Shown here in pieces: positions 1 to 6,731 of a stretch of 8,238 bases of DNA (positions within the stretch are counted from its first letter, which is position 1; each line of letters opens with the position of its first letter). The stretch comes from JAHDCE01 sp051275765 (GTDB lineage Bacteria > Bacteroidota > Bacteroidia > Chitinophagales > Saprospiraceae), in assembly GCA_051275765.1 (NCBI GenBank), contig JBNMOV010000213.1, forward strand, positions 1 through 8,238, in the 5' to 3' direction. A program made the position numbers and the translations under genes. The notes under the pieces were generated by a model. It did not search any database, was not told where the DNA came from, and worked only from the letters and a program-made list of their open reading frames with translations.

Positions 1-26
1 CAATTGCAAAAAAGTAAATATCCAAA

Positions 27-708
27 ATGCCTGTCATGAAAAATCTTTATCAAGAAATCCAACTGCGTCTATCTGAAGTGGGCTGTATTCTAAAAGATGG
101 CAACGCCATCAAACGGATCAATACCTTAAGTGGTTTGGTAAGTAGGATGATACGCAAAGGTAGCAGTCATCTTCCAGATATAGGTAGTGGATTGTATAAA
201 AATATAGATGCGAACAGCAAAACGATAGCCGCCAAACGTTTCGTTGAAAACAAATAGACTGATTTTGAGAGCCATTATCTGCCTTATCTTATTCCTTTTT
301 TACATGGAATATTGTTATGTTCCCGTTTTGGAGAAGGAATAGTATTAGTCATAGACGGCAGTCAGACAGGCAAGGACAATGTCCAAAGAAAATCATGGAG
401 TTCTATAACCAACAATATTCCATCGAATGCCTTTTCAAAGGCATCAAATCCACCAGCTTCAACATCCATAAAACTAGGCTTAAAAAACTGGAGAGGTCTT
501 TAATCTCATAATCATTTCGGCGGTTGCCTTTCTTCTGCTTACTGCCATCGCCATTAAATATGACGAACCCAAATAGATGAAAAAAGTCCAAAGAATCAGA
601 AAAGACAGAAAAGTACTTTCTTTTTTCAGCTTTGCATACAGACTAATCCATTTTTTCATAGATACTGACGTAGGCTTTAATTTTTCTTTCCAATTTTCAA
701 AGAACTGA
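27..708 (+). pseudogene. IS4-family transposase, degraded remnant
   Basis: Dead DDE transposase gene of an IS4-type insertion sequence. The first 76 codons, starting at ATG 27 (or ATG 36), contain the family-like stretch SSHLPDIGSGL and SKTIAAKRFVENK. An amber codon (255-257) then sits where relatives have Trp (K-W-TDFE). The same frame continues with SHYLPYL, FLHGIL and VLVIDGSQTGKDN, which carries the first catalytic Asp. Near 385-395 the frame changes and the sequence jumps to the C-terminal signature FYNQQYSIECLFKGIKS. This means roughly the central third, with the second catalytic Asp, is deleted. The signature fits Y-(2)-R-(3)-E-(6)-K with Arg replaced by Gln. A second frame change near 493-500 leads to FNLIIISAVAFLLLTAIAIKYDEPK, another amber codon at a Trp position (576-578), then KKVQRIRKDRKVLSFFSFAYRL and TGA at 706-708. 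No terminal inverted repeats could be paired; the left end probably lies outside the window. Family identification is from remembered motifs. Confidence 0.88.
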
Positions 709-720
709 CTAATATTATTT

Positions 721-1470
721 ATGTATGGTTTTAAAATTTTTGCATTGGAAAATGCTTACAATTCTTATGTTTATGGAAAAAATAAAGATTATTCCAATGC
801 TCCATTATGGTATACTATTGTAGCTGAAAATCATTTGGATGAAAGCCTAGTTCGACCAATTATTGATTTATTTACAGATAGTGGATATTCTGATTGGGAT
901 TATTTGAATGAACAATTATCCTATGTTTTAGAATCCTTATGTAAGGAAGTCGGAATTATTGCGATAGATAAATTTATAGCTGCAATAGATCAATGTTTTG
1001 CGAATCCTGAAGATAGTGAGGATAGTGCCTTCATTTATTTGTTCAATGCCATTTATTATGCAGATCATGACAAGCATTTGCCTAAATATCTTAAATGGCT
1101 AGAAGATCCAAATATTCCTTGGCTAGATGCTTTGTTAGGACAGTTTGGAGAGTCTGAAATATATGCTGTAAAGCCTCAAATAGAAGAGCTAAAAGAATAT
1201 TACACCAATAATCTGGATGCCTCGTACAAGAAAAAATACATTCTGCCAGAAATAGATTATAGCTTAAATTTATTGAAAGGAAAAGAAGAAAGAGGTAAGA
1301 CATATTACGAAAATAGAAAAGATTGGAAAACCCATTATTCATCTACAAGTGTCACTAATATTTTCGCTAAATCTGAGCCTAAGAAACCTATTGTGAAAAA
1401 GAAAAAAAAAGGGAGGAATGAGCCTTGTCTTTGTGGAAGTGGAACGAAGTATAAGAAGTGTTGTTTGTAG
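721..1470 (+). CDS. SEC-C motif protein of unknown function
   Basis: Encodes 249 aa. The only recognised domain is a C-terminal SEC-C zinc-binding motif, GRNEPCLCGSGTKYKKCC, with Cys236, Cys238, Cys247 and Cys248 (C-x-C-x8-C-C). This module is known from the SecA C-terminus and many otherwise unrelated proteins, where it binds zinc and mediates contacts with proteins or ribosomes. The first 200 residues are acidic, Leu/Tyr/Trp-rich and predicted mostly helical, compatible with HEAT-like or DUF1186-type folds, but I cannot assign a family. A Lys-rich linker (about 222-232) joins them to SEC-C. There is no signal peptide or membrane segment, so the protein is probably cytosolic. ATG 721 is the first start after an in-frame TGA at 706-708, which is also the stop of the transposase remnant. 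No Shine-Dalgarno is visible. The native 5' end may have been displaced by the IS, so the protein could be N-terminally shortened. An A9 run (1402-1410) lies just before the SEC-C codons. Function is unknown. Confidence 0.85.
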   Translation: MYGFKIFALENAYNSYVYGKNKDYSNAPLWYTIVAENHLDESLVRPIIDLFTDSGYSDWDYLNEQLSYVLESLCKEVGIIAIDKFIAAIDQCFANPEDSEDSAFIYLFNAIYYADHDKHLPKYLKWLEDPNIPWLDALLGQFGESEIYAVKPQIEELKEYYTNNLDASYKKKYILPEIDYSLNLLKGKEERGKTYYENRKDWKTHYSSTSVTNIFAKSEPKKPIVKKKKKGRNEPCLCGSGTKYKKCCL

Positions 1471-1656
1471 GGCTTTTAGGTTTTGAAAAATAAGGATATA
1501 AAAGATAGTTCAAATTAGTAAATTAAAACAAGCTTCTTGCTCCTATAACAGTTCGCATTGTACCAAATCATTGCCTGATATGATTGAAATCATCAATTCT
1601 ATCATTACTTCTCTTTAATTTTGTTTTAGTATTTATTCAAATGGAACATCATTATC
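1471..1656. other. Intergenic spacer without recognised gene
   Basis: AT-rich spacer between the SEC-C gene and the L,D-transpeptidase pseudogene. It contains a short open stretch of about 38 codons ending near 1618 without a convincing start, and a small dyad ATGATT-GA-AATCAT (1580-1593). A TAATTTTG match to the Bacteroidota -7 element lies at 1616-1623, about 34 nt before the pseudogene's ATG. It has no good -33 partner and could be a chance match in such AT-rich DNA. No clear terminator for the upstream gene is visible. Confidence 0.4.
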
Positions 1657-2504
1657 ATGAGAAAATATTGGAAATATATCATCATTGTTTTACTGACAGG
1701 ATTCTTGCTATTTTATGTCCAATTGACATTTATGCAGTATAGTGAGCTGGCTTCTGACAGATTAGAATACAAGGAGAAACAATATCTTTTTGCGGATACC
1801 ATTAGACTTTATTACGAATAATTGATTACAGCCAAATCGACCTTTTAAAAAACTATTCGTAATAAAGTCTATTACCCAAAATGTAAATCTAGGGGTGTAT
1901 TATGCATTCATAGATTCATTGGTGGTAAAATACGATCCCCTTAGCCCTTATCATTTGGATGAATATCTTCTAGTTCATCGGAATGATTGGATTATAGATA
2001 GTCTGGAAGAAACAGATTATTATAGAAGAATGGATAAAAATGAATTTATCTATGACTTTAAAGCCTTGGATATTATCTATGAAAATGATACGATTTATAT
2101 TTCGCTGGAAGAATATGCGGAAGTTTTTCGTAAAAAGCAGAAAAATATCCTTATAGATGTCAATATTCCAGAGTTCAAACTAAGAATCAAGGAAAAGGAT
2201 AGCATCCTATATACATTTCCAATAAGAGTAGGGAGAAACGAAAAGAAATATCTCGCTATGGCAGGGCCATGTGGATTTAAAAACCAAACTAGGAAAGGGT
2301 AAGATCGTGAGGATTAATAAAAATGTACCTCTTGGCACAAAGGTCAATATTAGGTATGATTTGGAAATAGTAAACGAAGAGGGAGACACCATACAATTAC
2401 CAGATATATACGACTGGAAAGATCGAATGCTAGATAATAAACTGGTGGCGTCATTAGTCATGTCTTCTTCTGTTAATCATTTTTGCTATTGTAGTTTTGA
2501 ATAG
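1657..2504 (+). pseudogene. L,D-transpeptidase (YkuD-type), broken and lacking catalytic region
   Basis: Remnant of a membrane-anchored L,D-transpeptidase, an enzyme family that makes 3-3 cross-links in peptidoglycan. ATG 1657 opens 54 codons with a signal-anchor (residues about 7-24, YIIIVLLTGFLLFYV) and ends at TAA 1819-1821. The homology resumes in the next frame from about 1826: VYYAFIDSLVVKYDP, LLVHRNDWIIDSLEETDYY, then the YkuD entry motif IDVNIPEFKLRI and YTFPIRVGRNEKKYLAMAG. One extra base near 2265-2270 shifts the frame again to VDLKTKLGKGKIVRINKN. This joins in frame (about 2316-2326) to VPLGTKVNIRYDLEI and NEEGDTIQLPDIYDW, which is the C-terminal edge of the domain. The block with the catalytic His and the SxGC motif, probably about 60-70 residues, is missing. 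The true C-terminus is uncertain; the open frame ends at TAG 2502-2504. The two frameshifts plus loss of the nucleophile make an active product very unlikely. Confidence 0.85.
1803..1871. repeat. 18-bp perfect inverted repeat within pseudogene
   Basis: Arms TAGACTTTATTACGAATA (1803-1820) and TATTCGTAATAAAGTCTA (1854-1871) are exactly complementary, with a 33-nt spacer. They lie within the broken L,D-transpeptidase gene and span the first stop codon and frame change. There is no following T-run, so a terminator role is unlikely. It may be a by-product of a template-switch mutation. Confidence 0.85.
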
Positions 2505-2583
2505 TTTGAAAAGACTATTTCATACCAAATTGAATGTGAAAATTATGATTCAAATTAGTATTAGTCATAAAATGTGATGTTAC

Positions 2584-2622
2584 AAAAATCCAATACGTAT
2601 TCTAAATATGTATTGGATTTTT
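2584..2622. terminator. Strong hairpin, probable transcription terminator
   Basis: A 13-bp perfect stem (AAAAATCCAATAC at 2584-2596, GTATTGGATTTTT at 2610-2622) extends inward through one G-T pair and four A-T pairs to a 3-nt loop (2602-2604). The A-run on one side and T-run on the other make it usable as an intrinsic terminator in both directions. It separates the pseudogene zone from the tricorn gene. The rest of 2505-2784 holds no gene, only weak dyads and the promoter region described separately. Confidence 0.7.
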
Positions 2623-2711
2623 ATACCTAATATCTGAAAGTACTAGCGAAATCTCTAATTAAATAAAGGCATTTCAGAATAGGATATAATAAAATTGTTG
2701 ATTTTTATTGC

Positions 2712-2744
2712 ATATGGATTAATTCATATATTATAGTATATTTA
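2712..2744 (+). promoter_or_regulatory. Candidate promoter and dyad upstream of tricorn gene
   Basis: TATATTTA (2737-2744) matches seven of eight positions of the Bacteroidota -7 consensus TAnnTTTG and lies 41 nt before the tricorn ATG. Just upstream, 2712-2729 forms a near-perfect 18-bp palindrome (ATATGGATTAATTCATAT, eight of nine pairs complementary) where the -33 region would be. No convincing TTTG -33 element is seen at the usual spacing. Such matches are common by chance in AT-rich DNA. Confidence 0.3.
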
Positions 2745-2771
2745 CGAGGATAGACTGGATCTATAACCTCG
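2745..2771. promoter_or_regulatory. Dyad/hairpin just upstream of tricorn start
   Basis: CGAGGATAGA (2745-2754) pairs with TCTAT (2760-2764) and CCTCG (2767-2771), leaving a 5-nt loop (CTGGA) and a 2-nt bulge (AA). This gives a 10-bp stem ending 13 nt before ATG 2785. Depending on the true transcription start it could act as a 5' leader hairpin or as a DNA operator next to the -7 element. Confidence 0.45.
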
Positions 2772-2784
2772 AAACCATATCAGC

Positions 2785-5700
2785 ATGCAACAGGGCTATT
2801 ACCAATTTCCTACGGTATATAAGAATAAAATTGTTTTTGTAAGTGAAGATGATCTTTGGTCAGTATCTACCAAAGGAGGAAAAGCAACAAGGCTTACTGC
2901 CAATTTAAATATCATCAGCTATCCTCATTTTTCACCAGATGGAAAATGGATCGCTTTCATAGGAAAAGATGAAGGCAGCGAAGAAATTTATATGATTCCA
3001 GCAGAAGGAGGCATTCCAAAAAGGATGACTTTTATAGCTGGATTTAAATCCAATATTTGTTCTTGGTCTAACGATGGGAATCATATTTATTTTTCTTCCA
3101 GTTATCAAGAACCCTTCAAAAAAAATCAGACTTTATACCAAATTAATAAAAATGGAGGATTACCAGAAAAATTACATTTAGGACACGGGAAAAATATTTC
3201 TTATGGCACTAAAAATCGCTGCGTCATAGGGAGGAATACACAAGGAATAGAACGTTGGAAAAGATATAGAGGAGGAACATCTGGTGTATTATGGATTGAT
3301 AATAAAGGCAAAGGAGAATTTAAAGAATGGGAAGGAATAAAAGGAAATTATGCCAGTCCGATGTGGATAGGAGAACGTATTTATTTTATTTCTGATCATG
3401 AAGGCATTGCTAATATTTATTCTATAAATAATAATGGAAAAGATATTCAACAACATACTGAGCATAAAGATTTTTTTTGTAAACAAGCTACAGCAGACGG
3501 AAAAACAATTGTTTACGCTGCTGGATCAGATATTTATCAATTAAATATCACCTCCAATAAGAATAAAAAAATAGATATAATATACCACAGTCCAAGGGTG
3601 CAATGCCAACGTAAATTTGTAGATGCTTCTAAATATCTACAAGGATATGACATTCATCCTAAGGGACATAGCCTTGTTATTAATACGAGAGGGAAGTCTT
3701 TTGAAACAGCAAATTGGGAAAAGATAGTACATAATATTCCTGCGAAAGATGGTGTTCGTCAACGACTCGTTCGTTATATGAGTGATGGTAAAAGTTTTTT
3801 ATTAGTAACAGATGAAAATGGTAGCGAACAAATAGAAATACATCATAAAAAAAATAAAAAAATAACAAGATTAAAAAAATTAAATTATGGTAGAGCTAGG
3901 GATATTAAAATATCTCCAAATAATAAATATGCAGCTATTGCTAACCATAAAGCACAATTAATATTAATTAATTTAGAAAAATTTACTTCAAAAATAATAG
4001 ATACATCTGCTGAAATTTTTATTGAAGGATTTAATTGGTCGAAGGATAGCCAGTGGATTTGTTATGGAAATAGATGTGAAAATCATAGAGGAAATATTTC
4101 TGTTTATTCCATTAAAAATAAAGTATCTACTATTATCACAGAAAATGATTTTAATGATCATCGTCCTGCATTTTCTCTTTGTGGAAATTATATTTATTTC
4201 TTATCCAATAGAATTTTTAATCCAGTTTATGACAGCGTTTATTTCGATTTGAATTTCCCTCGTTCAACTAAACCATTTTGTATTATTTTAAATAAAAATG
4301 CAGAAAATCCATTTTTAGCAAAACCCCTCACACCTGGCGAAGAAGAACCAGATGAGAGTAAAGAACAAAAAATAAATACAGTCGAAATAGATTTTGAAAA
4401 CATTACTGAGCGAATTGTAGAAATGCCAGTAAAAGAAGGAATCTATGAAGATTTAACAGTGACAAGTAAATACATCATCACACTCAGTCAACCCATTCAA
4501 GGCTCATTAACCCGCAATATTTATAGTGATAATGTTGCACCAATAGGCGAACTGAAAATGTGGGATTTATTGATGTCAGAAGAAAAAAAAATTGCTAGGG
4601 GAGTAGGTGATTTTAAAATTTCTTCATCATCAGAAACCCTAGTATATAGTGCAGGAAAAAAACTAAGAGTACTAGCATTAAATCCAGAAATAAAGCTGAG
4701 TTGCGAGACAACTCCAAGTAGAAAAACAGGCTGGATAGATTTATCACATATCAGAGTTCCTGTCATGCCAAATAAGGAGTGGATACAGATTTTTGATGAA
4801 ATGTGGCGAATGCAGCAAGAGAATTATTGGACAGAAGATATGTCTGGTATAGATTGGGATAAGATATATCAACGATACCGCCCTTTGGTCAATCGAATTG
4901 GTTCACGAGGAGAATTATCTACATTAGCATGGGAAATGCAAGGTGAATTAGGAACTTCACATGCCTATGAAATAGGTGGAGATTACAAAGCTGCACCTAA
5001 TTATAGCATTGGCTTTCTAGGTTGTGATTTTACGTATGATACTAAAACCAAAGGCTACAAAATAACACATATCGTTAATGGTGATAATTGGCATCCTGAA
5101 TACGCATCGCCTTTGAAACGTCCAGGTGCAAATATCGAAATAGGGGATACCATAATTGCTATTAATCATATATCATTAGATGAATCCCTTTCTCCTTATG
5201 AGGCATTAGTTAATCAAGCAGGAAACGAAGTTACACTGACGATTAAATCTGGTAAAAAAGAAAAAATCGTCAGAGTTAAAACACTTCACGACGAACAAAA
5301 ACTACGCTATCGGGAATGGATAGAAAAAAATAGAAAATATGTTCATGAAAAAACAAATGGCAAAGTAGGTTACGTTCACCTCCCTAATATGGCTCCAGAA
5401 GGTTACTCAGAGTTTCATCGCTATTACGAGATGGAAGCACATCGAGGATCTTTGATCATAGATGTCCGTTTCAATGGAGGAGGGCATGTCTCTCAATTAA
5501 TTTTGGAAAAACTGAATCGAAAAGTGCTAGGACTTAGAGAAGCCAGATGGCGAAAAAAGACCACTTATCATTATCCAGATCATTCCGTTTATGGACACAT
5601 GGTTACATTGACGAATGAATATGCTGGCTCAGATGGAGATATTTTTTCACATTCGTTTAAGATGCTAGGTTTAGGAAAATTGATTGGCAGAAGGACATGG

Positions 5701-5976
5701 GGTGGAGTAGTAGGCATTTGGCCTCGTCATTTCCTCATAGATGGTTCACTGACGACTCAGCCAGAGTTTGCGAGTTGGTTCAATGATGTAGGTTATGGAG
5801 TAGAAAATTATGGTACGGATCCAGATATTTTTGTGGATATAGCACCACAGGATTATAAAGCAGGCATAGAGCCACAATTAGATAGAGCAATAGAAGAAAT
5901 TAATGCAGAAATTAAAGATAAACCGGTGGTTTATCCTGATTTTGGAAAGCGACCAGATTTGTCTTTGCCTAGCTAA
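2785..5976 (+). CDS. Tricorn protease homolog (S41 family peptidase)
   Basis: Large serine peptidase expected to cut oligopeptides, such as those released by ATP-dependent proteases, into very short peptides for aminopeptidases. It has 1063 aa; the Thermoplasma enzyme has 1071. Domains in order: a first beta-propeller (about 8-300) with blade motifs FSPDGKWIAFIG and GGKATRLT and the family-like WKRYRGGT (158-165); a second propeller (about 315-660); a linking catalytic domain with LGTSHAYE (Ser725, His726); a PDZ domain (about 740-832, GDTIIAIN at 787-794); and an S41 core with DVRFNGGGH (893-901), AGSDGD (nucleophile Ser949) and GYGVENYGTDPD (Glu1007). These four match Thermoplasma Ser745, His746, Ser965 and Glu1023; the Ser-Glu spacing of 58 is identical. 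There is no signal peptide, so it is probably cytosolic. ATG 2785 gives MQQGYYQFPTV, the expected start of the first blade. No Shine-Dalgarno is seen. It appears monocistronic. The middle (3840-3880) is very A-rich and Lys/Asn-heavy. Confidence 0.95.
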   Translation: MQQGYYQFPTVYKNKIVFVSEDDLWSVSTKGGKATRLTANLNIISYPHFSPDGKWIAFIGKDEGSEEIYMIPAEGGIPKRMTFIAGFKSNICSWSNDGNHIYFSSSYQEPFKKNQTLYQINKNGGLPEKLHLGHGKNISYGTKNRCVIGRNTQGIERWKRYRGGTSGVLWIDNKGKGEFKEWEGIKGNYASPMWIGERIYFISDHEGIANIYSINNNGKDIQQHTEHKDFFCKQATADGKTIVYAAGSDIYQLNITSNKNKKIDIIYHSPRVQCQRKFVDASKYLQGYDIHPKGHSLVINTRGKSFETANWEKIVHNIPAKDGVRQRLVRYMSDGKSFLLVTDENGSEQIEIHHKKNKKITRLKKLNYGRARDIKISPNNKYAAIANHKAQLILINLEKFTSKIIDTSAEIFIEGFNWSKDSQWICYGNRCENHRGNISVYSIKNKVSTIITENDFNDHRPAFSLCGNYIYFLSNRIFNPVYDSVYFDLNFPRSTKPFCIILNKNAENPFLAKPLTPGEEEPDESKEQKINTVEIDFENITERIVEMPVKEGIYEDLTVTSKYIITLSQPIQGSLTRNIYSDNVAPIGELKMWDLLMSEEKKIARGVGDFKISSSSETLVYSAGKKLRVLALNPEIKLSCETTPSRKTGWIDLSHIRVPVMPNKEWIQIFDEMWRMQQENYWTEDMSGIDWDKIYQRYRPLVNRIGSRGELSTLAWEMQGELGTSHAYEIGGDYKAAPNYSIGFLGCDFTYDTKTKGYKITHIVNGDNWHPEYASPLKRPGANIEIGDTIIAINHISLDESLSPYEALVNQAGNEVTLTIKSGKKEKIVRVKTLHDEQKLRYREWIEKNRKYVHEKTNGKVGYVHLPNMAPEGYSEFHRYYEMEAHRGSLIIDVRFNGGGHVSQLILEKLNRKVLGLREARWRKKTTYHYPDHSVYGHMVTLTNEYAGSDGDIFSHSFKMLGLGKLIGRRTWGGVVGIWPRHFLIDGSLTTQPEFASWFNDVGYGVENYGTDPDIFVDIAPQDYKAGIEPQLDRAIEEINAEIKDKPVVYPDFGKRPDLSLPS

Positions 5977-6009
5977 AATCTAAAGCAAATCGGAAACCTT
6001 TAGGATTTT
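5975..6009. terminator. Probable bidirectional terminator between convergent genes
   Basis: AAAATC-TAAAG (5975-5985) pairs with CTTTA (5998-6002) and GATTTT (6004-6009), with one bulged G (6003) and a 12-nt loop. T-rich sequence follows on the plus strand (to 6015) and the A-run serves the minus strand. The left arm overlaps the tricorn TAA (5974-5976), and the TetR stop lies 5 nt beyond the hairpin. Position and shape fit shared termination of both genes. Confidence 0.6.
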
Positions 6010-6013
6010 GTTT

Positions 6014-6691
6014 TTACTCCCCCAACAAAGTAAAAGCAAAATACTTCAACATTTTTTCCACCTCATCAAAATTATCATCCTTTACTGTTACATCAGTTAA
6101 TCTAGGAAGATGTTGAGCGAAGTAAATATGGTTGTTCGCCATTTCAAAAAGATTACTAGCCAAAGTATGAGGATAAGGAAACTCAGGCTTGATTTCAAGA
6201 ATCACATTGGCTACCTTTCCACACAACCTCTTATAGTTAATAAAGAAACCATCTGTATTTTCTTTGTCCACTTCTTTCGTGTGATACGCCTTAGTTCCTT
6301 CAGCTATGATAAGTCGATGCAATATATTTTCATTGACATAATCTATGGATGGATTATCCTTAGAAGCATAAACTAACGTATCAATAATGATTTTTAATCT
6401 CTTTCTAGGATCATCTATATTCATCACATGAATGTCGATGAGATAACTGACCCATTCCCAATACCAAGAAACTAGATAGATGAGTAAAAAGTGCTTATTC
6501 TCGAAATAACGATAGACAGAAGCCTCCGTAGAAGCCATCGCCTTGGCTAACTTCTTAAAATTAAAAGCCTCGAAGCCAATCTCATCAATAAGGATAATGC
6601 TCTCCCTAATGATCTTTTTCCCTAGGGTAGTCTCCTGTGGATCCCTTAAGTATAACTTAGCATTGAGGCTGATTTTGATACCTATAGCCAT
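6014..6691 (-). CDS. TetR/AcrR-family transcriptional regulator
   Basis: Encodes 225 aa, a typical or slightly long size for a TetR-family dimeric repressor. The N-terminal DNA-binding domain spans about residues 22-70. After helix 1 (KKIIRESIILIDEIGFEAF) comes the helix-turn-helix FNFKKLAKAMASTEASVYRYF (about 43-63), followed by the usual ENKHFLL helix-4 entry. The rest (about 75-225) is a helical, aromatic-rich ligand/dimer domain that I cannot match to a specific inducer class. ATG 6691 is used because it leaves about 20 residues before helix 1; no Shine-Dalgarno is seen. A TACTTTTG -7 match lies on the minus strand at 6713-6720, giving a leader of only about 15 nt. It is convergent with the tricorn gene and divergent from the SulP transporter. 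Since TetR proteins often control themselves and a divergent neighbour, the transporter is the most likely target, by inference only. Confidence 0.92.
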   Translation of the reverse strand: MAIGIKISLNAKLYLRDPQETTLGKKIIRESIILIDEIGFEAFNFKKLAKAMASTEASVYRYFENKHFLLIYLVSWYWEWVSYLIDIHVMNIDDPRKRLKIIIDTLVYASKDNPSIDYVNENILHRLIIAEGTKAYHTKEVDKENTDGFFINYKRLCGKVANVILEIKPEFPYPHTLASNLFEMANNHIYFAQHLPRLTDVTVKDDNFDEVEKMLKYFAFTLLGE

Positions 6692-6712
6692 AAATAGTAA
6701 CTCTTTTTTTTA

Positions 6713-6720
6713 CAAAAGTA
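6713..6720 (-). promoter_or_regulatory. Candidate -7 element for tetR-type gene
   Basis: On the minus strand this reads TACTTTTG, a full match to the Bacteroidota -7 consensus TAnnTTTG. It lies 21 nt before the ATG. No strong -33 TTTG is seen at the usual distance; the first AATAGT repeat (6734-6739) sits in that area. Confidence 0.4.
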
Positions 6721-6731
6721 CAGAATCTTTC

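Noticed and set aside
403..591. 62-aa open frame on the minus strand.
   Set aside because: It is the antisense shadow of the transposase C-terminal remnant, which shows clear family motifs on the plus strand.
1091..1342. 83-aa hydrophobic-looking minus-strand frame.
   Set aside because: Antisense to the intact SEC-C gene; no start signal or family resemblance.
1508..1620. A 38-codon open stretch containing SLPDMIEIINSIITSL.
   Set aside because: No proper start codon or initiation context, and no family recognised.
2500..2519. AATAGT/ACTATT dyad after the pseudogene, resembling the 6775-6791 palindrome.
   Set aside because: A single copy with an 8-nt spacer and no phased neighbours or promoter; likely chance or a weak hairpin.
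1509..2560. A 12-bp direct repeat TTCAAATTAGTA at 1509-1520 and 2549-2560, flanking the L,D-transpeptidase pseudogene like a target-site duplication.
   Set aside because: In AT-rich DNA of this length several exact 12-mers are expected by chance, and there are no terminal inverted repeats or mobile genes between the copies.
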